Below are positions 7,678 through 16,278 of a stretch of 31,156 nucleotides of DNA, piece by piece. Position 1 is the first letter of the stretch. Each line of letters begins with the position of its first letter. The position numbers were made by a program, and so were the translations under genes. The stretch is from JBBIRM01 sp037441765 (GTDB lineage: Bacteria > Desulfobacterota > BSN033 > UBA1163). The stretch lies in NCBI GenBank assembly GCA_037441765.1, contig JBBIRM010000016.1:1-31156 (forward strand), written 5' to 3'. The notes beneath the pieces were generated by a model, which ran no database searches, was not told the DNA's origin, and saw only the letters and a program-made list of their open reading frames with translations.

Positions 7678-8871
7678 ATGGATTCTCAAACCCTGATGGA
7701 ATTATCCGAGCAGTATATTGCCCACACCTATGCCCGCTTTCCCATAGTACCTGTTAGAGGAAGAGGGACAAGGCTCTGGGATATTGAGGGAAAGGAATAT
7801 CTTGATTTTGTGGCAGGCCTTGCAGTTTGCAACCTTGGCCATTGCCATCCTAAGGTGGTAAAGGCCATTCAGGATCAAGCAGAGAGGCTGATTCATGTCT
7901 CAAACTTCTATTATATCGAACCACAGATTCAATTAGCCGAACTTCTCTGCAAACATTCCTTTGCAGATAAGGTTTTTTTCTGCAATAGCGGGGCAGAGGC
8001 CAATGAGGGGGCTCTTAAACTGGCACGCAAATATTCAAAGGAGAATCTCGATGGGGATCGGTATGAGGTCATCACCATGGAGCAGTCATTCCATGGAAGG
8101 ACGCTTGCCACATTGACTGCAACTGCCCAGAAAAAGTATCAAAAAGGATATGACCCCCTTATGCCAGGATTCAAGTATGTCCCATTTGGTAATATAGAGG
8201 CCTTGAGGGAGGCCATCGATGAGAAGACCTGTGCAGTTCTTCTTGAACCCATTCAGGGAGAAGGAGGTGTTAATATTCCTAAAGAGGGATATCTTAAGGC
8301 GGTTCGAGAGATCTGCGATGGAAAAGGCATTCTTTTGATCTTTGATGAGGTTCAGGTGGGAATGGGAAGAACCGGCAAACTATTTGCTTACGAGCATGAG
8401 GGGGTTGAACCGGATATGCTTACCCTTGCAAAATCATTGGCAGGTGGAGTACCAATTGGAGCCCTGCTGATTAAGGAGAAGGTGGCTAAGTCCTTTGAGC
8501 CAGGGGATCATGCTTCAACATTTGGGGGAAATCCTTTGGCCACTGCTGCGGGGGTAGCCGCTTTGACTGCCCTTATGGAAGAGGGAATGCTCGAGAATTG
8601 CCAGAAGGTCGGAGAGCACTTTTTATCTCAACTAATGGCATTGAAAAAATTCCCATTCGTTGAGGATGTCAGGGGGAGAGGTTTGATCCTTGGCCTGGAA
8701 TTGAAGATAGATGGAACAGAGATTGTCAAAGAGATGATGAAGAAAGGTTTTCTCATCAACTGCACGATGAACAGGGTACTAAGGTTTTTACCTCCGCTGA
8801 TCATAACCAAAGAGGAAGTGGATCTGATGATACAGGCCTTAGAAGAAGTCTTTGAGGGAATAAAAATTTGA
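7678..8871 (+). CDS. argD: Acetylornithine aminotransferase
   Basis: 397-residue PLP-dependent class III aminotransferase converting N-acetylglutamate semialdehyde to N-acetylornithine. NSGAEANEGALKLAR (103-117) binds PLP phosphate, Asp223 in IFDEVQVGMGRTG contacts the pyridine nitrogen, and Lys252 in LAKSLAGGVPIGA forms the Schiff base. Many such enzymes also serve as succinyldiaminopimelate aminotransferase in lysine synthesis, which cannot be excluded. It begins 24 bases after argB in the same operon. Confidence 0.94.
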   Translation: MDSQTLMELSEQYIAHTYARFPIVPVRGRGTRLWDIEGKEYLDFVAGLAVCNLGHCHPKVVKAIQDQAERLIHVSNFYYIEPQIQLAELLCKHSFADKVFFCNSGAEANEGALKLARKYSKENLDGDRYEVITMEQSFHGRTLATLTATAQKKYQKGYDPLMPGFKYVPFGNIEALREAIDEKTCAVLLEPIQGEGGVNIPKEGYLKAVREICDGKGILLIFDEVQVGMGRTGKLFAYEHEGVEPDMLTLAKSLAGGVPIGALLIKEKVAKSFEPGDHASTFGGNPLATAAGVAALTALMEEGMLENCQKVGEHFLSQLMALKKFPFVEDVRGRGLILGLELKIDGTEIVKEMMKKGFLINCTMNRVLRFLPPLIITKEEVDLMIQALEEVFEGIKI

Positions 8872-8888
8872 GAGTAGTGAGTTTGTAG

Positions 8889-8915
8889 TTCGGAATTTTG
8901 TTTTCAATCTCCGAA
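8889..8915. repeat. Intergenic TTCGGA-type inverted repeat, copy B (short)
   Basis: TTCGGA (8889-8894) and TCCGAA (8910-8915) flank a 15-base AT-rich loop between argD and argG. The arms match the repeats at 6664 and 12877, so this may be a shortened member of the same family. Confidence 0.4.
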
Positions 8916-8935
8916 TTTGAACCAAGGAGGTTTCA

Positions 8936-10138
8936 ATGAAGAACGAGATAAAAAAGGTAGTATTGGCTTATTCAGGAGGCCTGGATACCTCTGTAATTTT
9001 AAGATGGTTAAAGAATGAATTTGGTTGTGAAGTCATCACCTTCACCGCTGACATTGGCCAGGCCGAAGAATTGGACCATCTGGAAGAGAAGGCCATAAAC
9101 ACAGGAGCGAGCAAGGTCTATATCGAAGACCTTAGGGAGGAGTTTGTTAGAGATTATGTATTTACAGCCCTAAAGGCCAATGCCATTTATGAGGGGACCT
9201 ATTTGATGGGGACATCCATCGCACGGCCTCTCATTGCGAAAAGGCAATTGGAGATTGCCCAATTGGAGGGTGCAGATGCTGTAGCCCATGGATCGACGGG
9301 TAAAGGCAACGATCAAGTTCGGTTTGAATTAACCTACTATGCCCTCAATCCCCATATCCGTGTGATCTCTCCATGGAGACAGTGGTCCTTTAAATCCAGG
9401 GAGGAATTGATTGAATATGCCCGGGAAAATGGAATTCCCATCCCGGTCACCAAAGAGAAGCCCTACTCCTCAGACCGAAATCTTCTCCATATAAGTTTTG
9501 AAGGTGGGATATTAGAAGACCCCTGGTCAGAGCCTCCGGAGGATATGTTTATCCTATCTGTCTCTCCAGAGAAGGCACCGGATCGCCCAACCTTCGTTGA
9601 GATTGAATTTGAGGATGGTGTGCCTAAGCGTGTGGATGGTAGGGCATACTCTCCTGCCCACCTACTTACTAAACTTAACGAACCTGGCGGGCCGACCGGG
9701 ATCGGCCGTGTCGATATGGTTGAGAATCGAGATGTTGGGATGAAATCAAGGGGGGTATATGAAACGCCTGGGGGGACGATCCTCCATATTGCCCACCGTG
9801 CAATCGAATCGATCACAATGGATAGAGAGGTGATGCATTTCAGAGATAGCCTCATCCCAAAAATATCAGAGTTGATCTATTATGGATACTGGTTTTCGCC
9901 GGAGATGGAGGTTTTAAAAAAGATGATCGATGAGATGCAGAAGGATGTAAGCGGGACAGTACGGCTGAAGCTTTATAAAGGGAACTGCACAGTGGTGGGA
10001 AGAAAGTCAGAAAAATCCCTCTACCATGGAGCCTTTGCCACCTTTGAGAAGGATATGGTCTATAACCAGAAGGATGCAGAGGGTTTTATTAAACTTAATG
10101 CCTTAAGGCTTCGAATCAGAAGAATGATGAGAGGATAG
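8936..10138 (+). CDS. argG: Argininosuccinate synthase
   Basis: 400-residue ATP-pyrophosphatase-type ligase that joins citrulline and aspartate in arginine synthesis. The PP-loop VLAYSGGLDTSV is at residues 8-19; GTSIARPLIAKRQ and HGSTGKGNDQVRFE are diagnostic of ArgG. Start ATG 8936 has AAGGAGG seven bases upstream. In many related operons argF lies between argD and argG; here the 64-base gap holds only a short repeat, so the ornithine carbamoyltransferase must be elsewhere. Confidence 0.97.
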   Translation: MKNEIKKVVLAYSGGLDTSVILRWLKNEFGCEVITFTADIGQAEELDHLEEKAINTGASKVYIEDLREEFVRDYVFTALKANAIYEGTYLMGTSIARPLIAKRQLEIAQLEGADAVAHGSTGKGNDQVRFELTYYALNPHIRVISPWRQWSFKSREELIEYARENGIPIPVTKEKPYSSDRNLLHISFEGGILEDPWSEPPEDMFILSVSPEKAPDRPTFVEIEFEDGVPKRVDGRAYSPAHLLTKLNEPGGPTGIGRVDMVENRDVGMKSRGVYETPGGTILHIAHRAIESITMDREVMHFRDSLIPKISELIYYGYWFSPEMEVLKKMIDEMQKDVSGTVRLKLYKGNCTVVGRKSEKSLYHGAFATFEKDMVYNQKDAEGFIKLNALRLRIRRMMRG

Positions 10139-10225
10139 ATTAGGAAATAGGCAGATTCTAAATTTAAATAAACAAAGCCGAAATTTATGTTAAAAATGAC
10201 TTAGTATTTGGAGGTTTTTATTCGG

Positions 10226-12823
10226 ATGGATAGGCGATATAACCCAAAAACGATTGAAGAGAAATGGCAGAAGATCTGGGAAGATCAGAAACTGTTCAAA
10301 GTCACCGAAGATTCCACAAAACCGAAGTATTACCTTCTTGAGATGTTTCCCTATCCCTCCGGGAAGATCCATATGGGTCATGTCAGGAACTATTCGATTG
10401 GAGATGTTTTAGCCCGATATAAATGGATGAAGGGTTTCAATGTCCTTCACCCCATGGCCTGGGATGCATTTGGTATGCCTGCAGAAAATGCAGCGATAGA
10501 ACATGGGGTCCATCCTGCAAAGTGGACCTATGAGAATATCGAATATATGAAAAACCAGTTGAAACGGATGGGTTTCAGTTATGATTGGGATAGGGAGTTT
10601 GCGACCTGCGATGTGTCCTATTATAAATGGGAGCAACTCTTCTTCTTAAAGATGTATGAGAAGGGGTTGGCCTATAAGAAAAGATCGATTGTCAATTGGT
10701 GTGAGATCTGTCAGACCGTTTTGGCCAATGAGCAGGTGATGAGCGATGGGACCTGTTGGAGGGGCCATGCAGATGACCCGGGTGTCACCCAGAGGGAGTT
10801 GGACCAATGGTTCTTTAAGATCACCCAATATGCGGAAGATCTTTTAGAGTGGTGTGATAAACTTCCAGGATGGCCAGAACGGGTTCTGACGATGCAGAAA
10901 AACTGGATTGGAAAATCGGTCGGGGCGGAGATATATTTCCCATTGGAGAATTCTAAGGAGGTCATAAAGGTATTTACCACAAGACAGGATACGGTATTCG
11001 GGGCTACCTTCATGAGCCTGGCTCCAGAACACCCACTTGCCTTAAGCCTTTCGAGGGGGACCCCTCAGGAAGAAGCAGTTAAACACTTTATCGAGAAGAT
11101 GAAAAGGCAGGATCAACTTAAAAGGACTGCGGAGACTGCAGAGAAGGAGGGGGTATTTACTGGTGCTTACTGCTTGAATCCGATGACAGGAGCAAGGATG
11201 CCAATCTTTGTTGCGAACTTCGTGCTGATGGAATATGGAACAGGGGCAGTGATGGCCGTGCCGACCCATGATCAGAGGGACTTTGAATTTGCAAAAAAGT
11301 TTGGACTTCCTATGATCGTTGTGGTTCAACCCAATGGACATAATCTAAATCCTGAAACAATGAGCGAGGCCTATGAGGGGGAGGGAATTCTAATAAACTC
11401 CGGACCGTTTAATGGGATGGATAGCATCAAGGCCAGAGAGGCAATCGCAAGATATCTTGAGGAGAGAGGGCTTGGTGGGAAGAAGGTAAGTTTTAGGTTA
11501 AGGGATTGGGGAATTTCCAGACAGCGTTACTGGGGAGCACCGATTCCCATCATCTACTGTGAGAGGTGTGGGACAGTTCCTGTACCAGAAAAGGACCTCC
11601 CAGTCGTTCTTCCTTTTAATGTAGAGATTACGGGGATGGGAAAATCACCTCTCGCACTGGTTAAAGAATTTGTGGAGACCAAATGCCCGAATTGTGGCGG
11701 GCCAGCCCGACGGGAGACAGATACCATGGATACCTTTGTTGAATCCTCCTGGTATTTTGATCGGTTTGCCTGCCCTGATTACCATGAAGGCCCTTTGGAT
11801 AAGAAAAGGGTGGATTACTGGATGCCTGTTGATCAATATATTGGCGGGATTGAACATGCCATCCTCCACCTCCTCTATTCTCGTTTTTTCACCCGTGTAT
11901 TAAAAGAATTTGGATGGGTGAGCGTGGAAGAACCCTTCACCAATCTCCTTACCCAGGGGATGGTCTGCAAAGAGGTCTATGAATGTCCAAAGGATGGTTA
12001 TCTCTTCCCAGAGGAGGTGGAGGGTCAAGGGGAAAGGTTTCTTTGCAAAAAGTGTGGGGGTAAGATATCGGTTGGAAGGCTTGAGAAGATGTCAAAATCG
12101 AAGAAGAATGTCGTTGACCCTGAATATCTAATTGAAAGATATGGGGCAGATACCGCAAGGATGTTCTGTCTCTTTGCCTCCCCACCTGAGAAAGATCTCG
12201 ATTGGAGTGACCAGGGGGTAGAGGGTTCCTTTCGCTTCATCAATCGGGTCTGGAGACTATTCTTCGAACTTGAGCCTCGTTTGCGAGGGATAGAGTCGCT
12301 TCCTTTTGGTAGTGCACTCGAAGGAGAACAAAGGACATTACGCCAGAAGACCCATAAGACGATCAAAAAAGTGACCGAGGACATTGAACGTTTCCATTTC
12401 AACACTGCCATCAGTGCTATTATGGAGCTGGTCAATGAGATCTATGTCTCAAAGGTAAAAGAGTATAACGATGAAATCTCATTGAGGGTAACACGGGAAG
12501 CCATCGAGACAGTTGTCAGATTGCTATTCCCCTTTGTTCCCCATGTGGCTGAGGAACTATGGGAAGCCTTGGGATATCAGGGATCTCTCATTAAAACCCA
12601 ATGGCCAGATTATGACCCAGAGGCTGTCAAGGAGGAAGAGGTTCTGATTGTCATCCAGGTCAATGGTAAGTTGAGAGACCGTATAACTCTTCCTGCTTCT
12701 TTTGGGGAAGAGGAGGTTAAGGCCTGGGCCCTTAAAAGCGAGAGGATAAGGAGATTGATAGAAGGAAAGGAGATAAAGCGAGTGATCCTTGTGCCCAGGA
12801 AACTGGTAAATATTGTTTGTTAA
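10226..12823 (+). CDS. leuS: Leucyl-tRNA synthetase
   Basis: 865-residue class Ia aminoacyl-tRNA synthetase. The HMGH form of the HIGH motif is at residues 49-52, and KMSKS begins near residue 621. A large editing (CP1) domain sits between them with the GTGAVMAVPTHDQRD editing-site signature. Zinc-ribbon-like cysteine pairs (CEICQ, CERCG, CPNCGG, CKKCGG) decorate the catalytic core and leucine-specific insertion. The ATG at 10226 begins MDRRYNPKTIEEKW, the usual LeuS start; a TTG at 10208 overlaps the GGAGG ribosome site (10210-10214) and is rejected. lptE follows, an arrangement common in deltaproteobacteria. Confidence 0.97.
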   Translation: MDRRYNPKTIEEKWQKIWEDQKLFKVTEDSTKPKYYLLEMFPYPSGKIHMGHVRNYSIGDVLARYKWMKGFNVLHPMAWDAFGMPAENAAIEHGVHPAKWTYENIEYMKNQLKRMGFSYDWDREFATCDVSYYKWEQLFFLKMYEKGLAYKKRSIVNWCEICQTVLANEQVMSDGTCWRGHADDPGVTQRELDQWFFKITQYAEDLLEWCDKLPGWPERVLTMQKNWIGKSVGAEIYFPLENSKEVIKVFTTRQDTVFGATFMSLAPEHPLALSLSRGTPQEEAVKHFIEKMKRQDQLKRTAETAEKEGVFTGAYCLNPMTGARMPIFVANFVLMEYGTGAVMAVPTHDQRDFEFAKKFGLPMIVVVQPNGHNLNPETMSEAYEGEGILINSGPFNGMDSIKAREAIARYLEERGLGGKKVSFRLRDWGISRQRYWGAPIPIIYCERCGTVPVPEKDLPVVLPFNVEITGMGKSPLALVKEFVETKCPNCGGPARRETDTMDTFVESSWYFDRFACPDYHEGPLDKKRVDYWMPVDQYIGGIEHAILHLLYSRFFTRVLKEFGWVSVEEPFTNLLTQGMVCKEVYECPKDGYLFPEEVEGQGERFLCKKCGGKISVGRLEKMSKSKKNVVDPEYLIERYGADTARMFCLFASPPEKDLDWSDQGVEGSFRFINRVWRLFFELEPRLRGIESLPFGSALEGEQRTLRQKTHKTIKKVTEDIERFHFNTAISAIMELVNEIYVSKVKEYNDEISLRVTREAIETVVRLLFPFVPHVAEELWEALGYQGSLIKTQWPDYDPEAVKEEEVLIVIQVNGKLRDRITLPASFGEEEVKAWALKSERIRRLIEGKEIKRVILVPRKLVNIVC

Positions 12824-12876
12824 TGAGCAGTAGGGGTTTAATTTTGAGAACGAGGGCAATCAAACAGGATTTAGAA

Positions 12877-12961
12877 TTCGGATTTCGGAAATTCAATCTC
12901 GTAATGTTCATTTTTAATCTATTTTTTCTAAAATTCCTCAATCTTCAATCCGCAATCCGAA
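12877..12961. repeat. TTCGGA-type inverted repeat, copy C, overlapping the 5' end of lptE
   Basis: TTCGGATTTCGGA (12877-12889) and TCCGCAATCCGAA (12949-12961) form a 13-base inverted repeat with one mismatch, around a 59-base AT-rich loop. The right arm lies inside the lptE reading frame and encodes part of its signal-peptide region (QSAIRN), so the repeat seems to have been taken into the gene. Confidence 0.6.
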
Positions 12962-13467
12962 ATATAATTAAGATATTGATAAGCATTTTTATCACCCTGT
13001 CCTTAGGTTGTGGTTATCAGTTGGTTGGAAGAGAAACCCATGTTCCATCCGGGATAAATTCTGTTGCCATACCAACTTTTGTCAATAAGACCTTTGAACC
13101 TGGAATTGAGGTCCCCATCACCCAGGCCTTTCTTAAAGAGTTTATCAAGGATAGAAGGGTGAAGGTGGTTGGCCGGAGCCAGGCAGACTCCGTCTTAGAA
13201 GGGGTGATCAAATCATTTGCCATCTATTCCATTTCTTATGATCCCTCGAATTATGTCTTAGAGTATCTGACTACAATCGTGATCGATCTGACGCTAAGAA
13301 AAAGGACAGGTGAGGTTCTTTGGGTAGAAAAAGACGTTACGGAGAAGAGATATTATCGGGTCTCCTCCAATGTGCTTATTAATGAGGCCAATAAGGCGAT
13401 GGCCATTCAAGAGATTGGAAAACTTTTAGCCGAGCGAATTCGAAATCGGTTTTTTTACCAATTTTAA
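12904..13467 (+). CDS. lptE: LPS-assembly lipoprotein LptE
   Basis: Outer-membrane lipoprotein that plugs the LptD translocon for LPS export. From the ATG at 12904 the protein has 187 residues, with a basic/hydrophobic signal peptide ending in the lipobox LSLG-Cys (Cys36) and the family's CGYQLVG after it. PSGINSVAIPTFVNKTFEPG and the LRKRTGEVLW strand fit the LptE (RlpB) fold. An in-frame TTG at 12817 would add 29 residues with no signal-like character and overlap leuS; the true start is uncertain because an intergenic repeat runs through this stretch. Lies directly after leuS and two bases before efp. Confidence 0.85.
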   Translation: MFIFNLFFLKFLNLQSAIRNIIKILISIFITLSLGCGYQLVGRETHVPSGINSVAIPTFVNKTFEPGIEVPITQAFLKEFIKDRRVKVVGRSQADSVLEGVIKSFAIYSISYDPSNYVLEYLTTIVIDLTLRKRTGEVLWVEKDVTEKRYYRVSSNVLINEANKAMAIQEIGKLLAERIRNRFFYQF

Positions 13468-13469
13468 AT

Positions 13470-14033
13470 ATGTACACGGTTTCAGATTTAAGGAAAGGAC
13501 TAAAGATCACGATCAACGATGAGCCCTATATCGTTATCGCTTTCGATTTTCTTAAACCCGGGAAGGGACAGGCCCTCTATCGAACGAAATTAAAAAACAT
13601 GATCACAGGGCTAATCATTGATCGCACCTATCGCCCTGGGGATACCTTTGAACCTGCCTCATTGGAGGAACGCGATATGCAATTTCTTTACAAAGAGGGT
13701 GATCAATATCACTTCATGGACAATCAGACTTTCGAACAGATGGTCATAGACGAAGAGACCTTGGCCGATGCCAAAAACTTTATGACAGAAAATATGAATG
13801 TGAAGATCTTGATGTTCAGGGATAAGCCCATTGGAGTGGATCTTCCCAATTTTGTCAATCTCAGGGTGATCAAGACCGAGATGTGGGTCAAAGGGGATAC
13901 CTCTAAGACCGATTATAAACCTGCCACGGTAGAGACCGGTTATGTTCTTCGGGTTCCTCCATTTATAGAAGAAGGAGAGTTGATTACCATAGATACTCGA
14001 ACCGGTGAATATTCGACAAGGGTAAAAGGATAG
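13470..14033 (+). CDS. efp: Translation elongation factor P
   Basis: 187-residue factor that relieves ribosome stalling at polyproline. Three beta-barrel domains are expected; the modified loop reads FLKPGKGQA, placing the lysine that receives (beta-)lysine at Lys32. The C-terminal signature ITIDTRTGEYSTRVKG is standard. The gene begins two bases after the lptE stop with no clear Shine-Dalgarno sequence, so it may depend on read-through from lptE. Two genes for its lysine modification follow, supporting beta-lysylation rather than rhamnosylation or 5-aminopentanolylation. Confidence 0.96.
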   Translation: MYTVSDLRKGLKITINDEPYIVIAFDFLKPGKGQALYRTKLKNMITGLIIDRTYRPGDTFEPASLEERDMQFLYKEGDQYHFMDNQTFEQMVIDEETLADAKNFMTENMNVKILMFRDKPIGVDLPNFVNLRVIKTEMWVKGDTSKTDYKPATVETGYVLRVPPFIEEGELITIDTRTGEYSTRVKG

Positions 14034-14059
14034 GCTGATAAGTTATTGGGAAATAGGTC

Positions 14060-15061
14060 ATGGTGAAGACGACTTTCTTGTTTGCAACTATTCGCAGAAG
14101 TTATGAGGAGAAAGATTTTCTAAAAATGAACAATAACAAAGTAAAAAACTGGCCCTTGGTCAGACGGAAGAATGCCCTTGAAATGAGGGCAAAGATTATT
14201 CAGGCCATTAGAAAATTTTTTATTGACCGTGGATATCTCGAGGTTGAGACTCCTCATCTCATTCCAACTCCTGCGCCTGATTCTTTTATCGATCCTGTTT
14301 CCTGTGGGGATTGGTTTCTTCACCCATCCCCTGAGATTTATATGAAGCGAATGCTTGCCGCAGGATACGAGAGGATTTTTCAAATCTGCCGTTGCTGGCG
14401 AGAAGGGGAAAGGGGGAGACTCCATAGCCCAGAATTCACTCTCTTAGAATGGTATCGGGAAGGAGAGGATTACCAGTCCCTGATGGATGAATGTGAGGAG
14501 ATGATTCAGACATTATCCAACTTGGTTGGGCTGGATGGGAGGATACATTTTGAAAATCGAGAGATAGACATATCAAGACCATGGGAAAGGATTTCAGTTG
14601 AAGTAGCCTTTAATCGTTATACACGTTTTTCAATGAAAGAGGCCATCAAAAAAGGTCTTTTTGACGAGTTGATGGTTAGCGAGATAGAACCAAGACTTGG
14701 GATAAAAAAGCCAACATTCCTCTATGACTACCCCGCCGAGAGGGGGGCGATGGCCCGGCTGAAGAGAGAGGATCCATCTCTGGCAGAGCGTTTTGAACTT
14801 TACATCGGTGGAGTGGAACTGGCCAATGCCTTTTTTGAGTTGACAGACGCAGAAGAACAGAGAAGTCGTTTTTATCAAGAAAATGCAAATCGGCGTTCCC
14901 TGAATAAACCTATCTACCCTTTGCCTGAGAAATTTTTGGAAGAAATGGAAACGATGCCTTCCTCCCTGGGGGTTGCATTGGGTGTTGATCGGCTTGTGAT
15001 GGTTCTTCTGAACGCTTCATCCATCGATGAGGTGATGGCCTTTACTCCCGAAGAACTCTAA
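14060..15061 (+). CDS. epmA: EF-P--(R)-beta-lysine ligase EpmA (GenX/PoxA)
   Basis: Truncated class II lysyl-tRNA-synthetase-like enzyme that attaches lysine or beta-lysine to EF-P. Only the catalytic core is present, with no anticodon-binding domain. Visible family motifs are RGYLEVETPHLIP (motif 1), SPEIYMKRMLAAGYERIFQI...CRCWREGE...HSPEFTLLEWYR (motif 2 region), GGVELANAFFELTDAEEQ and GVALGVDRLVM (motif 3). The 333 residues from ATG 14060 are slightly longer than the usual about 325; ATG 14126 (MNNNKVKNWPLV) is an alternative start with GAGGAG about 16 bases upstream. Located 26 bases after efp. Confidence 0.93.
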   Translation: MVKTTFLFATIRRSYEEKDFLKMNNNKVKNWPLVRRKNALEMRAKIIQAIRKFFIDRGYLEVETPHLIPTPAPDSFIDPVSCGDWFLHPSPEIYMKRMLAAGYERIFQICRCWREGERGRLHSPEFTLLEWYREGEDYQSLMDECEEMIQTLSNLVGLDGRIHFENREIDISRPWERISVEVAFNRYTRFSMKEAIKKGLFDELMVSEIEPRLGIKKPTFLYDYPAERGAMARLKREDPSLAERFELYIGGVELANAFFELTDAEEQRSRFYQENANRRSLNKPIYPLPEKFLEEMETMPSSLGVALGVDRLVMVLLNASSIDEVMAFTPEEL

Positions 15062-15075
15062 GCATCTACTTTTCA

Positions 15076-16119
15076 TTAATCTTCTTCATCAGGATACTCG
15101 ACCACTTCTCCGAGATAACTCCGTAAAAAATAAGTCCTCCCTTCTTTTTTTACATTATCTGGTAAGAGGGAGACCTTCCCCTTTCCTCCTGGGAGGTCAA
15201 TCACATAATGGGGGATTGCTAACCCCGAGGTATAACCTCTAAGTCCAGAGATTATCTTTAATCCCATCTCCACACTGGTAAAAAAGTGGCTTGTCCCCCG
15301 CACCCTGTCTAATTGGTGAATATAATATGGCCTGACTCTTAGGGTTAGCAATTTCTGCAACAGTTGCTTCATCACCCCTAAATCATCATTCACTCCCTTT
15401 AAAAGCACCGTCTGGTTTCCTAAGGGTATGCCTGCATCTGCAAGCAGGGCACAAGCCTCCGAGGATTGGGGTGTGATTTCCAAAGGATGATTGAAATGGG
15501 TATTGATATAGAGAGGATGATGACTCTTCAGCACCTTGCAGAGAGAAGGGGTGATCCTTTCTGGCAAAGTCGCAGGCGTTCGGGTGTTGATCCTTAGAAT
15601 TTCGATATGGGAGATTTTTCTAACCCTTCCAAGGATCTCATCGAGTAGTTCATCGGGGATTAAAAGAGGATCTCCCCCTGATAGAATCACATCACGAATC
15701 TCTCTCTTTTTTTCAATATACTCTATTGCCTCATCTAATGGATTGGTGGTTTCAGGAAGGTGGCTGTTTCTAAGATAGTGTTTTCTTGTACAGAACCTGC
15801 AGAGAGTTGGGCAGGTAGAAGATACCAATAATACCACCCGATCAGGATAACGGTGGATCAGAAAGGGTACAGGCATGAACCCTTTCTCGTTAAGTGGATC
15901 GAGAGGAGTTTTAATATCCTTGATCTCCTCTATGTCAGGAATACACTGGCGCCATATGGGGTCATTCGGTTCTCGAATCAAATCAAAATAATAGCGAGTG
16001 ACCCTAAGGGGATAATGTTTTACAACGGATTGGAGGGATTCGAGATCAATTGGATAACGATCTGATATCTCTCTTAGGGTCGTTAGACTTTCTTTAAAAG
16101 CCCTTTGCCAGTTTTCCAT
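15076..16119 (-). CDS. epmB: KamA-family radical SAM lysine 2,3-aminomutase (EpmB-type role)
   Basis: Radical SAM, PLP-dependent aminomutase converting lysine to beta-lysine, most likely for EF-P modification because efp and epmA lie next to it. From ATG 16119 (347 residues) the [4Fe-4S] motif CPTLCRFC gives Cys103, Cys107 and Cys110; SGGDPLL follows at 148-154. Asp271 (LDRVRGTSHF) and Asp308 in VIDLPGGKGK align with the two substrate-binding Asp of clostridial KamA, and Lys315 with its PLP lysine. Escherichia coli EpmB lacks the VIDAPGG-type segment, so this protein is EpmB-sized but KamA-like in its C-terminus. TTG 16140 is an alternative start. It converges on epmA, 14 bases apart. Confidence 0.85.
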   Translation of the reverse strand: MENWQRAFKESLTTLREISDRYPIDLESLQSVVKHYPLRVTRYYFDLIREPNDPIWRQCIPDIEEIKDIKTPLDPLNEKGFMPVPFLIHRYPDRVVLLVSSTCPTLCRFCTRKHYLRNSHLPETTNPLDEAIEYIEKKREIRDVILSGGDPLLIPDELLDEILGRVRKISHIEILRINTRTPATLPERITPSLCKVLKSHHPLYINTHFNHPLEITPQSSEACALLADAGIPLGNQTVLLKGVNDDLGVMKQLLQKLLTLRVRPYYIHQLDRVRGTSHFFTSVEMGLKIISGLRGYTSGLAIPHYVIDLPGGKGKVSLLPDNVKKEGRTYFLRSYLGEVVEYPDEED

Positions 16120-16242
16120 CTCTTTACACTTCAAAGACAAATTAATCTTAAACCTAAATTGAACGATTTTCCACCCTTCAGTGAAGGATACTTACGGGGT
16201 TTAGACTGCCTTGACAAGAATCAAATGAATAGGTTAGTTAGG

Positions 16243-16266
16243 TATAATTCCTATAGAAAAACTATA
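16243..16266 (+). promoter_or_regulatory. -10 box and small dyad before the Rrf2 gene
   Basis: TATAAT (16243-16248) followed by TATAG-AAAAA-CTATA (16252-16266), an inverted repeat at the expected transcription start, 13 to 27 bases before the ATG at 16279. Rrf2 proteins commonly bind AT-rich dyads over their own promoter, so autoregulation is plausible. No good -35 at proper spacing is seen, which would suit an activator-dependent or weak promoter. Confidence 0.35.
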
Positions 16267-16278
16267 ATTTTCTAATAT

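Noticed and set aside
16211..16248. TTGACA (16211) and TATAAT (16243) as one promoter for the Rrf2 gene
   Set aside because: The spacing is 26 bases, far from the usual 16-19; only the -10 was kept.
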